A DNA stretch of 49,585 nt from Cumulibacter manganitolerans (GCF_009602465.1 NZ_WBKP01000026.1:1-49585); one strand, 5' to 3'; positions 24,630-33,790 are shown, numbered from the stretch's first letter. Notes: a model not told the origin generated them from the letters alone. Numbers and translations are program-made.

Positions 24630-25544
24630 GTGAGCGACACCGATCTGCCCGACGCGATGGCCGACGTCCTCGATGCCTACCGGCGCGCGCTCACCCTCGA
24701 ACGCTCGGTGTCCGCGCACACGGTGAAGGCGTACGTATCCGACGTGCGCAGCCTGCTCGAGCACCTGCGCCGCATGTCGGGGGAGTCGGTCGCCGAACTC
24801 GACCTCGCAGTGCTGCGGTCGTGGCTCGCGAAGTCGCGGACGATGGGCGCGGCCCGCAGCACGCTCGCACGCCGCGCGGCGAGTGCCCGCTCGTTCACGG
24901 CGTACGCCGCCGCGCAGGGCCTGCTGGAGGCCGACCCCGGACCGCAGCTCGCCTCACCGTCGGCGCACCGCGCGCTGCCGGAGGTCCTCAGCCAGCAGCA
25001 GGCGGCCGGCCTGGTCGGGTCGGTGGACGGCGACGATCCGCTCGCCCTGCGCGACCGCGCGATGCTCGAGCTGCTGTACGCCGGCGGCATCCGGGTCAGC
25101 GAGCTGGTCGGTCTCGACCTCGACGGCCTCGACGACGCGCGCGGGTTGCTGCGCGTGCTCGGCAAGGGCGACAAGGAGCGCAGCGTGCCGATCGGCGTAC
25201 CGGCACGCCGCGCCCTCGAGGCCTACCTGCGCTCCGGGCGACCCGACCTGGTCGGTCCGCGGACCGGCAGCGCGGTGTTCCTGGGCGTTCGCGGCGGGCG
25301 GATCGACCAGCGTGAGGTGCGGCGCGTGGTGCATCGGGCCGCCGGCGCGGTGGAGGGCGCCCCGGACGTCGGCCCGCACGGGCTGCGGCACAGCGCCGCC
25401 ACCCACCTGCTGGAGGGCGGCGCCGACCTGCGCTCGGTGCAGGAGCTGCTCGGTCACGCGTCGCTGGCGACGACGCAGATCTACACGCACGTCTCGGTCG
25501 AGCGGCTGCGCGCGGCGTTCGACCAGGCGCACCCGCGGGCCTGA
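24630..25544 (+). CDS. xerC: XerC-type tyrosine recombinase
   Basis: Site-specific recombinase, probably acting with a XerD partner to resolve chromosome dimers at dif. About 304 residues: an N-terminal SAM-like domain (LERSVSAHTVKAYVSDVRSL) and a catalytic domain with Arg about 155 in GGIRVSEL, HGLRH (His about 250, Arg about 253), LLGHASLATTQIYTHVS with the second His and the nucleophile Tyr. GTG 24630 is chosen because a CACCGT -10-like hexamer lies 6 nt upstream. TTG 24594 and ATG 24657 are alternatives. Location after dprA matches other actinobacteria. Its stop is 2 nt from the convergent metB stop. Confidence 0.92.
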   Translation: MSDTDLPDAMADVLDAYRRALTLERSVSAHTVKAYVSDVRSLLEHLRRMSGESVAELDLAVLRSWLAKSRTMGAARSTLARRAASARSFTAYAAAQGLLEADPGPQLASPSAHRALPEVLSQQQAAGLVGSVDGDDPLALRDRAMLELLYAGGIRVSELVGLDLDGLDDARGLLRVLGKGDKERSVPIGVPARRALEAYLRSGRPDLVGPRTGSAVFLGVRGGRIDQREVRRVVHRAAGAVEGAPDVGPHGLRHSAATHLLEGGADLRSVQELLGHASLATTQIYTHVSVERLRAAFDQAHPRA

Positions 25545-25546
25545 GC

Positions 25547-26719
25547 TCAGCCGGCCGCGCCGGCCGCGTCCAGGGCGGCGGTGAGGTCGGCGACCAGGTC
25601 GCGCGGGTCCTCGATGCCGATCGACAGCCGCAGCAGCCCGTCGCCGATCCCTGCGACCGTGCGCGCCTCGGCCGACATCGACGCGTGCGTCATGGTCGCC
25701 GGATGGGCCACCAGCGACTCGACGCCGCCGAGCGACTCGGCCAGGCTGAACAGCCGCAGCCGCTCCAGCAGCGCGCGCACGGCCGGCGTACCGCCACGCA
25801 CCTCGAAGGACAGCATCGCCCCGAAGCCGCTCTGCTGCCGGGCCGCGGTGGCGTGCCCCGGGTGGTTCGGCAGGCCCGGGTAGTTGACGCGTGCCACGGC
25901 TGGGTGCGCGACCAGGGCCGCGACCACCGCCTCGGCGGCCTCCTGGTGTGCCCGCAGCCGCGGCGCGAGCGTCCGCAGGCCGCGCAGCGTGAGGTAGGCG
26001 TCGAACGGGCTGCCGGTGATGCCGATCGTGTTCGACCAGAACGCCATCTGCTCGTGCAGCTCCGGGGTGGCGCTGATGACGGCACCCCCGACGACGTCGC
26101 TGTGCCCGTTGAGGTACTTCGTCGTCGAGTGCACCACGACATCACAGCCGAGCGCGAGCGGCTGCTGCAGCAGCGGGGACAGGAACGTGTTGTCCGCGAC
26201 GACGGTCGCGCCGACGGCGTGCCCGCGCCGCGCGACGTCCTCGATGTCGGTGATCCGCAGCAGCGGGTTGGACGGCGACTCGATCCACACGACGGCTGGG
26301 GCCGGCTCGGCCGCCAGCGCCGCGTCGAGCGCGGCCGGGTCGGTGAAGTCGACCAGGTCGACTGTGAACGAGCCCTTCCTGGCCAGGGAGTCCAGCAGTC
26401 GCCACGTCCCCCCGTAGCAGTCGTGCGGCGCGATCAGGCGCTGGCCGGGGGACAGCAGCGCGTGCAGCACGACGGTGATGGCGCCCATCCCGGTCGCGGT
26501 GACGATGCCGCCGGCGCCGCCCTCGAGATCGCTGATCGCGCAACCGAGCTGGTCGCGGGTCGGGTTGCCGCTGCGCGTGTAGTCGTACTTTCGCGGCTCC
26601 CCGAACCCGGCGAAGGTGAAGTTGCTGGACAGGTGCAGCGGGGGCACGACCGCCCCGTGCTGGGTATCGCTCTCGAGGCCGGCGCGAACGGCGTCGGTGA
26701 TTCGGGAGAACTCGCTCAT
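25547..26719 (-). CDS. metB: Cystathionine gamma-synthase-type PLP enzyme
   Basis: Joins cysteine with an activated homoserine to form cystathionine, the transsulfuration step of methionine synthesis. The 390-residue protein has the family's N-terminal YDYTRSGNPTRDQL (45-58), a PLP-stacking segment HDCYGGTWRLLD, DNTFLSPLLQQPL and the Schiff-base lysine Lys201 in HSTTKYLNGHSDVVGG. Size matches E. coli MetB (386 aa). The start ATG 26719 has GAGGTG upstream. A SAM-I riboswitch in its leader strongly supports methionine metabolism. O-acetylhomoserine sulfhydrylase or a lyase cannot be fully excluded from sequence. Confidence 0.92.
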   Translation of the reverse strand: MSEFSRITDAVRAGLESDTQHGAVVPPLHLSSNFTFAGFGEPRKYDYTRSGNPTRDQLGCAISDLEGGAGGIVTATGMGAITVVLHALLSPGQRLIAPHDCYGGTWRLLDSLARKGSFTVDLVDFTDPAALDAALAAEPAPAVVWIESPSNPLLRITDIEDVARRGHAVGATVVADNTFLSPLLQQPLALGCDVVVHSTTKYLNGHSDVVGGAVISATPELHEQMAFWSNTIGITGSPFDAYLTLRGLRTLAPRLRAHQEAAEAVVAALVAHPAVARVNYPGLPNHPGHATAARQQSGFGAMLSFEVRGGTPAVRALLERLRLFSLAESLGGVESLVAHPATMTHASMSAEARTVAGIGDGLLRLSIGIEDPRDLVADLTAALDAAGAAG

Positions 26720-26725
26720 GGTGTG

Positions 26726-26772
26726 GCACCTCGTGGTCGAAGGGCACGACGCCATGCGGATCGACCAGGTGC
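26726..26772 (-). promoter_or_regulatory. Predicted Shine-Dalgarno-sequestering hairpin of the metB riboswitch
   Basis: On the mRNA strand, GCACCTGGTCGA (26772-26761) can pair with TCGACC-acg-AGGTGC (26740-26726), leaving a 3-nt bulge. The second arm contains the AGGTG ribosome-binding site just before ATG 26719. Its closure would block translation when SAM is bound. The pairing is seen in the sequence, while the switching role is inferred. Confidence 0.65.
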
Positions 26773-26797
26773 AATCACGGCAGCGCGACGGCTGACG

Positions 26798-26921
26798 CAA
26801 CCCCATCTGCCGGTCGGCCTCGCGGCCACCGCAGGACTTGGCACCGTCCCGTGCAGCTCGCGCTGCTCAGGTGGTTGCCCCGGCGTCTTCGGGCCTGTCC
26901 CTCGACCGGTCGTGATGGTTG
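26798..26921 (-). ncRNA. SAM-I (S-box) riboswitch upstream of metB
   Basis: Read on the minus strand, the S-box core is nearly complete: AGGGACAGGCCC, then CCGGGGCAACC, then GGTGCCAAGTCCTGC. P1 is formed by AACCATC near 26914-26920 and GATGGGGTT near 26799-26807, with one extra G. P3 has GCAGC-gcga-GCTGC, and P4 pairs GGTGGCC with GGCCGACC around a GCGA loop with one bulge. SAM-I aptamers repress sulfur and methionine genes when SAM is abundant. This explains most of the 320-nt gap between metB and the M23 gene. Confidence 0.9.
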
Positions 26922-27039
26922 TCCCGAAGAGGGTACGTGATCGCCGGGCGCGGCCCCGCGGCGGGGTGCGCCGACCGCCGCCGCGGCGGCGTCCGCCGAC
27001 CGTCGTCTCGCGGCGGCCTCGCAGGCTGCTGGGCGGCCG

Positions 27040-27534
27040 CTACAGCGGCAGCAGCCGCACCTGCCGCGGCCGCAGCAGGCGCAGCGGGTCGAGATACACC
27101 TCCCCGCGCCGGGCGCCCCAATGCAGGCACGCGTCTGCCGCGCACTCGGGATGGCCGTCCTGCAGCACGCCGATCTGCTGGCCCTGGGTGACGCCCTGCC
27201 CGGCCCGCACGGTCGCGACGACCGGCTCGTACGTCGTCCGCACGCCGCCCGGGTGGTCGATCGACACCACCGGCTTGCCGGCGACCGAGCCGTCGAACGC
27301 GACCGTGCCGTCGGCCGCCGCGAAGACCGCGGCGCCGGGGGCGGCCGCGAGATCCACGCCGCGGTGACCGGGCAGCCAAGGCTTCGGCGGCGGGTCGAAC
27401 CCCCGCATCACCGGGGGCGCCCCATCGAGCGGCCAACGGTACCCGGCGGCGGCGGCCGACGGGTTCGCCGCCAGCAGCTGCGCGGCCGCCACGAGCAGGG
27501 CGAGCAGCGTCGTCCGGAACGCGAGCCGATTCAT
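27040..27534 (-). CDS. Secreted M23-family peptidase-like protein
   Basis: The 164-residue protein has a signal peptide (MNRLAFRTTLLALLVAAAQ, then Ala-rich cleavage region near 25-31) and one LytM/M23 domain. The first metal motif is intact as HRGVD (His57, Asp61). The second, normally HxH, is CLHWG (Cys136-Leu-His138), a variant common in actinobacterial members. It is therefore either a zinc peptidase with altered ligand or a non-catalytic cell-wall regulator. A homologue near rpsB is typical of the phylum (Rv2891 in M. tuberculosis). It is divergent from the downstream oxidase gene. Confidence 0.87.
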   Translation of the reverse strand: MNRLAFRTTLLALLVAAAQLLAANPSAAAAGYRWPLDGAPPVMRGFDPPPKPWLPGHRGVDLAAAPGAAVFAAADGTVAFDGSVAGKPVVSIDHPGGVRTTYEPVVATVRAGQGVTQGQQIGVLQDGHPECAADACLHWGARRGEVYLDPLRLLRPRQVRLLPL

Positions 27535-27616
27535 GCCCCCAGCACAGCGTCCCGGCGTCGCGGGCGCGACCCGCAGCGCGGCGGCTGTGGACGACACGCC
27601 GCCTGTGGATCGACCG

Positions 27617-27622
27617 GATACT
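27617..27622 (+). promoter_or_regulatory. Possible -10 element of alpha-hydroxy-acid oxidase gene
   Basis: GATACT in the short divergent region would give a leader of about 30 nt that contains the GAAGGAG ribosome-binding site before ATG 27661. The -35 is unclear. Confidence 0.4.
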
Positions 27623-27660
27623 GTGCGACACGACGGCAGTGATCAGCGAAGGAGCAACGG

Positions 27661-28824
27661 ATGGCATTCGGCGACTACCAGATGGAGATCTACCAGGCCG
27701 GCCTCGCCGGGCAGCAGCCCCGGTTCCCGATGGACTACGCCGCGCTCGAGCGCAAGGCCTCCGAGGCGCTTCCCCCGTGGATCCTGTCGTACGTCGCCGG
27801 CGGCGCCGGCGACGAGCAGACGCAGCGCGCCAACGTGAGCGCCTTCGACCGCTGGGGCATCATGCCGCGGATGATGCGCGCGGCGACCAAGCGCGACCTC
27901 GGCGTCGATCTCGCGGGCGTCCGGCTGCCCACGCCGTTGCTCATGGCGCCGGTCGGCGTGCTGGGCATCTGCACCCAGGACCTGCACGGTGATCTGGCCG
28001 CCGCCCGCGCCGCCGCCCGCACCGGGGTCCCGCTGATCGGCTCGACCCTCATGCAGGACCCGCTCGAGGACGTCGCCGCCGCGCTCGGCGACACCCCCGG
28101 CTTCTACCAGCTCTACACGCCCAACGACCGGGAGCTCGCCGAGAGCCTGGTCCGCCGGGCCGAACGCGCCGGGTACCGCGGCATCGTCGTCACCGCCGAC
28201 ACGTGGGTGACCGGGTGGCGCCCGCGCGACCTCTCGACGGCGAACTTCCCGCAGCTGCGCGGCTACTGCCTGAGCAACTACTTCACCGACGAGGTGTTCC
28301 GCGCGCGCCTCGCGGTCGCTCCGGAGGAGGACCCCGCGGCCGCCGTCGGGCTGTTCGGGCGTGTCTTCGGGCAGTCCCTGTCGTGGGAGGACCTCGCCTG
28401 GCTGCGCGAGCTGACCGACCTGCCGCTGATGCTCAAGGGCCTGTGCGACCCGGCGGACGTGCGCCGCGCAGTCGACCTCGGTGTGGACGTCGTCTACTGC
28501 TCCAACCACGGAGGGCGCCAGGCCAACGGCGGACTGTCCGCGCTGCAGCTGCTGCCGGACGTCGTCGCGGCCGCGGGCGAGGTCCCCGTGGTGTTCGACT
28601 CGGGCGTACGGTCCGGCACGCACGTCGCGAAGGCCATCGCGATGGGCGCGACCGCGGTGGCCATCGGCCGGCCGTACGCGTGGGCGGCGGCGGTCGGCGG
28701 CGAGGACGCCATCGTGCACCTGCTGCGCTCGGTGCTCGCCGAGGCCGATCTGCTGATGGCGGTCGACGGCTACAGCTCGCTCGCCGAGCTGCGCGAGGCC
28801 GGCGTGCGGGCCGCGACACACTGA
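27661..28824 (+). CDS. FMN-dependent alpha-hydroxy-acid oxidizing protein (lactate 2-monooxygenase-like)
   Basis: TIM-barrel flavoprotein of 387 residues that oxidises 2-hydroxy acids such as lactate. Family features are [15 protein letters not shown] near residue 40, FYQLYTPND for FMN binding, [15 protein letters not shown] with the conserved Lys, and the catalytic [11 protein letters not shown] (about 281-291), in which His is the base and Arg binds the carboxylate. The GLSA segment and the overall length resemble mycobacterial lactate 2-monooxygenase, but lactate oxidase or dehydrogenase activity is equally possible. It has its own GAAGGAG site. Confidence 0.88.
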   Translation: MAFGDYQMEIYQAGLAGQQPRFPMDYAALERKASEALPPWILSYVAGGAGDEQTQRANVSAFDRWGIMPRMMRAATKRDLGVDLAGVRLPTPLLMAPVGVLGICTQDLHGDLAAARAAARTGVPLIGSTLMQDPLEDVAAALGDTPGFYQLYTPNDRELAESLVRRAERAGYRGIVVTADTWVTGWRPRDLSTANFPQLRGYCLSNYFTDEVFRARLAVAPEEDPAAAVGLFGRVFGQSLSWEDLAWLRELTDLPLMLKGLCDPADVRRAVDLGVDVVYCSNHGGRQANGGLSALQLLPDVVAAAGEVPVVFDSGVRSGTHVAKAIAMGATAVAIGRPYAWAAAVGGEDAIVHLLRSVLAEADLLMAVDGYSSLAELREAGVRAATH

Positions 28825-28830
28825 TCCGGC

Positions 28831-28860
28831 GGGACGTCGCCGCCCGGCATCCCGTACCAT
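28831..28860 (+). promoter_or_regulatory. rpsB promoter and structured leader
   Basis: GGGACG (28831-28836) and TACCAT (28855-28860) are 18 nt apart. GGTTGACAG follows directly. The leader of nearly 200 nt to ATG 29058 contains two small perfect hairpins: CCGGC-gtct-GCCGG (28878-28891) and GACCCG-ctcg-CGGGTC (28913-28928). These may carry autoregulation by S2, which is inference only. Confidence 0.42.
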
Positions 28861-29057
28861 GGTTGACAGCGGTTCGTCCGGCGTCTGCCGGCGGACCGAC
28901 TTCGCGCGTCCAGACCCGCTCGCGGGTCGACTCCTCAATGGTCCGGTGCATACCGGTCGAGTCGGGGCGCCAGGGGCGTCGCCGACCGGCGGCGCCGACA
29001 ACCAGTGAGGACCGCATCGGCGTGGTTGGCCGGGCGGTCGGAAGAAGGAGAACGGCA

Positions 29058-29951
29058 ATGGCCGTCGTAACCATGCGCCAGCTGCTCGACAGCGGCGTCC
29101 ACTTCGGGCACCAGACCCGCCGGTGGAACCCCAAGATGAAGCGCTTCATCCTGACCGAGCGCAACGGCATCTACATCATCGACCTGCAGCAGACCCTGTC
29201 GTACATCGACAAGGCCTACGAGTTCGTCAAGGAGACGGTCGCGCACGGCGGCACGATCCTGTTCGTCGGCACCAAGCGCCAGGCGCAGGAGGCGATCGCC
29301 AAGGAGGCGACTCGCGTCAACATGCCGTACGTCAACCACCGCTGGCTCGGTGGCATGCTCACCAACTTCACGACGGTCCACAAGCGGCTGCAGCGGCTCA
29401 AGGAGCTCGAGCAGATCGCCGAGACCGGCGGCGAGACCGTGATGACCAAGAAGGAGCAGCTCGTCCTCGACCGCGAGCGCGAGAAGCTCTCGCGGACCCT
29501 CGGCGGCATCCGTGACATGCAGCGGGTCCCGTCGGCGATCTGGATCGTGGACACGAAGAAGGAGCAGATCGCGGTCGGCGAGGCCAAGAAGCTGAACATC
29601 CCGATCGTGGGCATTCTGGACACCAACTGCGACCCGGACGAGATCGACTACCGGATCCCCGGCAACGACGACGCCATCCGCTCGGCCGCACTGCTCACCC
29701 GCGTGATCGCCGACGCCTGCGCCGAGGGCCTGCTGGCTCGCGCGTCGCAGACCGGCAAGGGCGAGGGCGACGACAAGCCGAACCGCGACGCGGTCGGCGC
29801 CAACGAGCCGCTGGCGGAATGGGAGCGCGAGATCCTCGAGGGCAGCAAGCAGGACCAGGCCGCCGAGGCTCCGGCCGCGGCGACCGCACAGCCGGCCGCT
29901 GCCGATCAGGCCGCCGACGCCCCGCAGACCCCCGCCGACGAGGCCAAGTAG
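29058..29951 (+). CDS. rpsB: 30S ribosomal protein S2
   Basis: S2 binds the 30S subunit late and is needed for S1 binding. The 297-residue protein has the conserved [20 protein letters not shown] at the N-terminus, [26 protein letters not shown] and [23 protein letters not shown] segments. The last 50 residues are Ala/Pro/Gln/Glu-rich and probably disordered, much like the tail of S16 in this genome. GAAGGAGAA precedes the ATG. The frame upstream is open but lies in the structured leader and the preceding gene. Confidence 0.97.
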   Translation: MAVVTMRQLLDSGVHFGHQTRRWNPKMKRFILTERNGIYIIDLQQTLSYIDKAYEFVKETVAHGGTILFVGTKRQAQEAIAKEATRVNMPYVNHRWLGGMLTNFTTVHKRLQRLKELEQIAETGGETVMTKKEQLVLDREREKLSRTLGGIRDMQRVPSAIWIVDTKKEQIAVGEAKKLNIPIVGILDTNCDPDEIDYRIPGNDDAIRSAALLTRVIADACAEGLLARASQTGKGEGDDKPNRDAVGANEPLAEWEREILEGSKQDQAAEAPAAATAQPAAADQAADAPQTPADEAK

Positions 29952-30011
29952 CTCCGGCTACCGGCTCAGCACACATCTACTCATCCGTCACCACGGATAG
30001 ATGGGACAACC

Positions 30012-30830
30012 ATGGCAAACTTTTCTGCCGCTGACGTGAAGAAGCTACGCGAGCTCACCGGCTCGGGCATGCTCGACTGCAAGAAGGCGCTCGCCGAGAC
30101 CGACGGAGACTTCGACAAGGCCGTCGAGCTCCTGCGCATCAAGGGTGCCAAGGACGTCGGCAAGCGTGCCGCGCGCACCTCGTCCAACGGCCTGGCCACC
30201 GTCAAGGACGGCGTCGCGATCGAGCTCCTCTGCGAGACCGACTTCGTCGCCAAGAACGCCGACTTCATCGCGCTCGGTGACAAGATCATCACCGCGCTCG
30301 CGGAGGCGAAGGTCGACGGCATCGAGGCCGCTCTGGCGCACGAGATCGACGGCACCACCGTCGAGGCTCTCGTGCAGGAGCTGTCCGCGAAGATCGGCGA
30401 GCGCCTGGAGCTGCGCCGCGTCGTCCGCTTCGACGGCCAGACCACCGCATACCTGCACCGCCGCTCGGCGGACCTGCCGCCGCAGGTCGCCGTGCTCGTC
30501 GAGTACACCGGTGACGACGAGGAGGCCGCCCGCCAGGCCGGCATGCAGATCGCCGCGATGCGGCCGAAGTACGTCTCGCGCGACGAGGTCCCGCAGAACA
30601 TCGTCGAGAACGAGCGGCGCGTGGCCGAGGAGACCGCCCGCGGCGAGGGCAAGCCCGAGCAGGCGATCAGCAAGATCGTCGAGGGCAAGGTCAACGCCTA
30701 CTTCAAGGACTTCACGCTCAACGAGCAGCCGTCGGTGCAGGACTCGAAGAAGAACGTCAAGGCCGTTCTCGACGCGGCCGGCGTCACCGTGACCCGCTTC
30801 GCGCGGATCGAGGTCGGCGAAGAGCTCTAG
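30012..30830 (+). CDS. tsf: Elongation factor Ts
   Basis: Nucleotide-exchange factor that regenerates EF-Tu-GTP. The 272-residue protein has the UBA-like N-terminus ([19 protein letters not shown]), the EF-Tu-contacting [12 protein letters not shown] (about 73-84) and the long core domain with [18 protein letters not shown]. The order rpsB-tsf is universal. A terminator follows, separating it from pyrH, so tsf probably ends the transcript that starts before rpsB. Confidence 0.98.
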   Translation: MANFSAADVKKLRELTGSGMLDCKKALAETDGDFDKAVELLRIKGAKDVGKRAARTSSNGLATVKDGVAIELLCETDFVAKNADFIALGDKIITALAEAKVDGIEAALAHEIDGTTVEALVQELSAKIGERLELRRVVRFDGQTTAYLHRRSADLPPQVAVLVEYTGDDEEAARQAGMQIAAMRPKYVSRDEVPQNIVENERRVAEETARGEGKPEQAISKIVEGKVNAYFKDFTLNEQPSVQDSKKNVKAVLDAAGVTVTRFARIEVGEEL

Positions 30831-30850
30831 GCTCGGACAGCAAGCGAGTG

Positions 30851-30898
30851 AAGGGGGCCGTCACTGCCGTGATCCGGTACTGACGGCCCTCTTTCTCT
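30851..30898 (+). terminator. Intrinsic terminator after tsf
   Basis: AAGGGGGCCGTCA (30851-30863) pairs with TGACGGCCCTCTT (30881-30893): 13 pairs with one G-U, a 17-nt loop, then the T-rich TCTCTG. It lies in the 109-nt tsf-pyrH gap. Confidence 0.85.
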
Positions 30899-30939
30899 GC
30901 CCGGGCATCCCGCACCCAGTCCAGAAGGGGACACCAAAG

Positions 30940-31665
30940 ATGAGCGGTTACAAGCGCGTCCTGCTGAAGCTCTCCGGTGAGACGTTCGGCGGTGGCAAGG
31001 TCGGCGTCGACACCGAGGTCGTCAAGAACATCGCCCGGCAGATCCGCGAGGTTGTCGAGTCCGGCATCCAGGTCGCGATCGTCAACGGCGGCGGCAACTT
31101 CTTCCGGGGCGCCCAGCTGTCCCAGGCCGGGATGGACCGGGCCCGCGCGGACTACATGGGCATGCTCGGCACCGTCCTGAACTGCCTGGCGCTGCAGGAC
31201 TTCCTGGAGAAGGAAGGCGTAGACACCCGCGTCCAGACCGCCATCACGATGGGCCAGGTCGCCGAGTCGTACATCCCGCTGCGAGCCATCCGGCACCTGG
31301 AGAAGGGTCGCGTGGTCATCTTCGGCGCCGGGGCCGGCATGCCGTACTTCTCGACCGACACGGTCGCCGCCCAGCGCGCGCTGGAGATCGGCTGCGACGT
31401 GCTGCTGATGGCCAAGAACGGCGTGGACGGCGTGTACAACGCCGATCCGCGGATCGACCCGACTGCCACCAAGTACGACTCACTGACCTACGACCGCGTG
31501 CTCACCGAGCATCTTGCGGTCGCCGACGCGACCGCGATTAGCCTGTGCATGGACAACGACATGCCGATCGTGGTGTTCAACATGCTCGAAGACGGCAACA
31601 TCGGCCGGGCCGCGGCGGGAGAGCGCATCGGCACCACCATCAGCAACGAGCCTGCGAACCGCTAG
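30940..31665 (+). CDS. pyrH: Uridylate kinase (UMP kinase)
   Basis: Phosphorylates UMP to UDP and is usually activated by GTP and inhibited by UTP. The 241-residue protein has [11 protein letters not shown] (phosphate-binding N-terminus), [13 protein letters not shown], the segment [15 protein letters not shown], and [25 protein letters not shown] precedes the ATG. It leads the pyrH-frr-cdsA cluster, with gaps of 9 and 13 nt. Confidence 0.98.
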   Translation: MSGYKRVLLKLSGETFGGGKVGVDTEVVKNIARQIREVVESGIQVAIVNGGGNFFRGAQLSQAGMDRARADYMGMLGTVLNCLALQDFLEKEGVDTRVQTAITMGQVAESYIPLRAIRHLEKGRVVIFGAGAGMPYFSTDTVAAQRALEIGCDVLLMAKNGVDGVYNADPRIDPTATKYDSLTYDRVLTEHLAVADATAISLCMDNDMPIVVFNMLEDGNIGRAAAGERIGTTISNEPANR

Positions 31666-31674
31666 GAGAAGAAG

Positions 31675-32232
31675 ATGATTGACGACACTCTGCTCGAGGC
31701 CGAGGAGAAGATGGAGAAGGCGGTCGGCGTCGCGAAGCACGACATGACCACCATCCGCACCGGACGGGCCAACGCCTCGATGTTCGAGGGCATCCAGGTC
31801 GACTACTACGGTGCCCCGACGCCGCTGACCCAGATGGCGACCATCAACATTCCCGAGGCGCGAATGGCGACCATCAAGCCGTACGACGCCAGCCAGCTCG
31901 TCGAGATCGAGAAGGCGATCCGGGAGTCCGACCTCGGCGTCAACCCCGGCAACGACGGCCAGATCATCCGGGTGGTGTTCCCGCAGCTCACCGAGGAGCG
32001 CCGCCGCGAGATGGGCAAGATCGCCCGCGGCAAGGGCGAGGACGCCAAGGTGTCGATCCGCAACGTCCGCCGGGCCGCGAAGGACGCGCTGGAGAAGATC
32101 AAGAAGGACGGCGACGCCGGCGAGGACGACGTCGACCGCGCCGAGAAGGAGCTCGAGTCGCTGACCGGCAAGTACGTCGCCGAGGTCGACGAGGTCGTGG
32201 CGCGCAAGGAAGCCGAGCTGCTCGAGGTCTAG
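31675..32232 (+). CDS. frr: Ribosome recycling factor
   Basis: Splits post-termination ribosomes together with EF-G. The 185-residue, tRNA-shaped helical protein has the conserved [20 protein letters not shown] (residues 11-30), [16 protein letters not shown] and [25 protein letters not shown] precedes the ATG, 9 nt after pyrH. Confidence 0.98.
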   Translation: MIDDTLLEAEEKMEKAVGVAKHDMTTIRTGRANASMFEGIQVDYYGAPTPLTQMATINIPEARMATIKPYDASQLVEIEKAIRESDLGVNPGNDGQIIRVVFPQLTEERRREMGKIARGKGEDAKVSIRNVRRAAKDALEKIKKDGDAGEDDVDRAEKELESLTGKYVAEVDEVVARKEAELLEV

Positions 32233-32245
32233 CCTCGAGACCTTC

Positions 32246-33109
32246 ATGACCGAGCAGCCCACCCAGCCCAGCGCGCCCGCCGGCGCCGCGCAGACCCCGC
32301 CGGCCGGCAAGGCCGGCCGCAATCTTCCGGCCGCCATCGGGGTCGGCGTCGCGATCGGCGCCGTGGTGCTGCTGACGCTGTTCCTGTACCGACCCGCGTT
32401 CGGCGCCCTCGTGGTCGTCGCGGTCGTCCTGGCGATCCGTGAGGTCGCGCTCGCCGTCCGCGAGGACGACATCTTCGTCGCCGAGCTGCCGCTGATGGCC
32501 GGCGGCGCCGGCATGGGCGTGGCGGCCTGGTTCTACGGCCTCGAGGGCCTCGGCATCGGGTTGCTGCTGACCTTCTTCGTCGCCACCGTCTGGCGGATGT
32601 CGCTGCCCACGGAGGGCTTCGTCGTGTCCGCCGCGACGTCCGCCTTCATCGCGACCTACATTCCCTTCCTCGGCGGGTTCGCGATCCTGCTGGCGGCGCG
32701 CCCCGACGGCGCCGCGTGGGTCGTCGCATGGGCCCTCGCCGTCGTGTGCAACGACACCGGCGGCTACGCGGCCGGCGTGCTCTTCGGCAAGCACCCCATG
32801 GCGCCGACCATCTCACCCAAGAAGTCGTGGGAGGGCTTCGGCGGCTCGCTGGTCGCAGCGGCGGCCGCCGGCGGCCTCATGCTCGCCCTCGCGCTGCACG
32901 GGCAGTGGTGGCAGGGCGTGCTGTTCGGCGTCGCGATCGCGCTGATCGCCACGCTCGGCGACCTCGCCGAGTCGATGGTCAAGCGCGATATCGGGGTGAA
33001 GGACATGAGCCATCTGCTGCCCGGACACGGCGGCGTCATGGACCGCATGGACAGCCTGCTGTTCAGCGCACCCGTCGCCTGGATGCTGCTGACGCTGTTC
33101 GTGGGCTAG
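32246..33109 (+). CDS. cdsA: Phosphatidate cytidylyltransferase
   Basis: Makes CDP-diacylglycerol from CTP and phosphatidic acid, the branch point of phospholipid synthesis. The 287-residue protein has a Pro/Ala-rich N-terminus (1-25), about eight membrane segments and the family signature over about residues 237-264 (ESMVKRDIGVKDMSHLLPG and then HGGVMDRMDS), which includes the catalytic acidic residues. CNDTGGYAAG near residue 170 is also conserved. It ends the pyrH operon and is convergent with the SpoU gene. Confidence 0.96.
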   Translation: MTEQPTQPSAPAGAAQTPPAGKAGRNLPAAIGVGVAIGAVVLLTLFLYRPAFGALVVVAVVLAIREVALAVREDDIFVAELPLMAGGAGMGVAAWFYGLEGLGIGLLLTFFVATVWRMSLPTEGFVVSAATSAFIATYIPFLGGFAILLAARPDGAAWVVAWALAVVCNDTGGYAAGVLFGKHPMAPTISPKKSWEGFGGSLVAAAAAGGLMLALALHGQWWQGVLFGVAIALIATLGDLAESMVKRDIGVKDMSHLLPGHGGVMDRMDSLLFSAPVAWMLLTLFVG

Positions 33110-33138
33110 CGCGACCCACCGGCCGCCGTCGGGCACGG

Positions 33139-33777
33139 CTAGGCGTGCCGGCGGATCCACGCGTGCATGGCGATCCCCGCGGCGACCCCGGCATTGAGGG
33201 AGCGCGTCGAGCCGTACTGGCTGATCGAGTGGACCGCGTCGCACGCGGCCGCCAGGGGGGCGCTCAGCCCCACGCTCTCCTGCCCGAAGACGAGCACGCA
33301 CCGCTCCGGCAGCGCGGCCGACTCGATCGGCGAGGAGCCCGGCAGGTTGTCGATGCCGATCAGCGGCAGGCCCCGCTCCGCCGCCCAGCCGACCAGCGCC
33401 GCGGGGTCGGCGTGGTGGCGCACGTGCTGGTAGCGGTCGGTGACCATCGCGCCGCGGCGGTTCCAGCGGCGGCGTCCGACGATGTGGATCTCGCGGGCCA
33501 GGAACGCGTTCGCGGTACGCACGATCGTGCCGATGTTCATGTCGTGGTGCAGGTTCTCGATCGCCACGTGGAAGCCGTGCCGGCGGGCGTCGAGATCCGC
33601 GACGATCGCCTCGACGCTCCAGTACCGGTAGCGGTCGACGACGTTGCGCCGGTCGCCGTCCCGCAGCAGCTCCGGGTCCAGCCGGCGATCCTCGGGCCAG
33701 GGCAGCGGGTGCGGGCCGACGCCGACCTCCGGGGCGTACGACGGGCCGGCGAACTCGTCGTACTGCTGCTCGGTCAC
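33139..33777 (-). CDS. TrmH/SpoU-family RNA 2'-O-ribose methyltransferase
   Basis: About 212 residues. The SPOUT knot motifs are clear: NIGTIVRTANAF (motif 1), VFGQESVGLS (motif 2) and YGSTRSLNAGVAAGIAMH (motif 3). It methylates a ribose in tRNA or rRNA, and the exact target cannot be told. GTG 33777 is chosen because TATCGT lies 7 nt upstream, while GTG 33786 would add three residues. The gene is divergent from the histidine phosphatase. Confidence 0.9.
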   Translation of the reverse strand: MTEQQYDEFAGPSYAPEVGVGPHPLPWPEDRRLDPELLRDGDRRNVVDRYRYWSVEAIVADLDARRHGFHVAIENLHHDMNIGTIVRTANAFLAREIHIVGRRRWNRRGAMVTDRYQHVRHHADPAALVGWAAERGLPLIGIDNLPGSSPIESAALPERCVLVFGQESVGLSAPLAAACDAVHSISQYGSTRSLNAGVAAGIAMHAWIRRHA

Positions 33778-33784
33778 GGCCGAC

Positions 33785-33790
33785 ACGATA
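33785..33790 (-). promoter_or_regulatory. -10 element of SpoU methyltransferase gene (leaderless)
   Basis: On the minus strand TATCGT lies 7 nt before GTG 33777. Confidence 0.45.

Noticed and set aside
24630-25544. XerC-type gene as a phage or transposon integrase
   Set aside because: It lies in the conserved place after dprA, with no attachment repeats or mobile genes nearby.
29983-29998. Hairpin ATCCGT-cacc-ACGGAT between rpsB and tsf as a terminator
   Set aside because: Only 6 bp with no T-run, and rpsB-tsf are normally co-transcribed.
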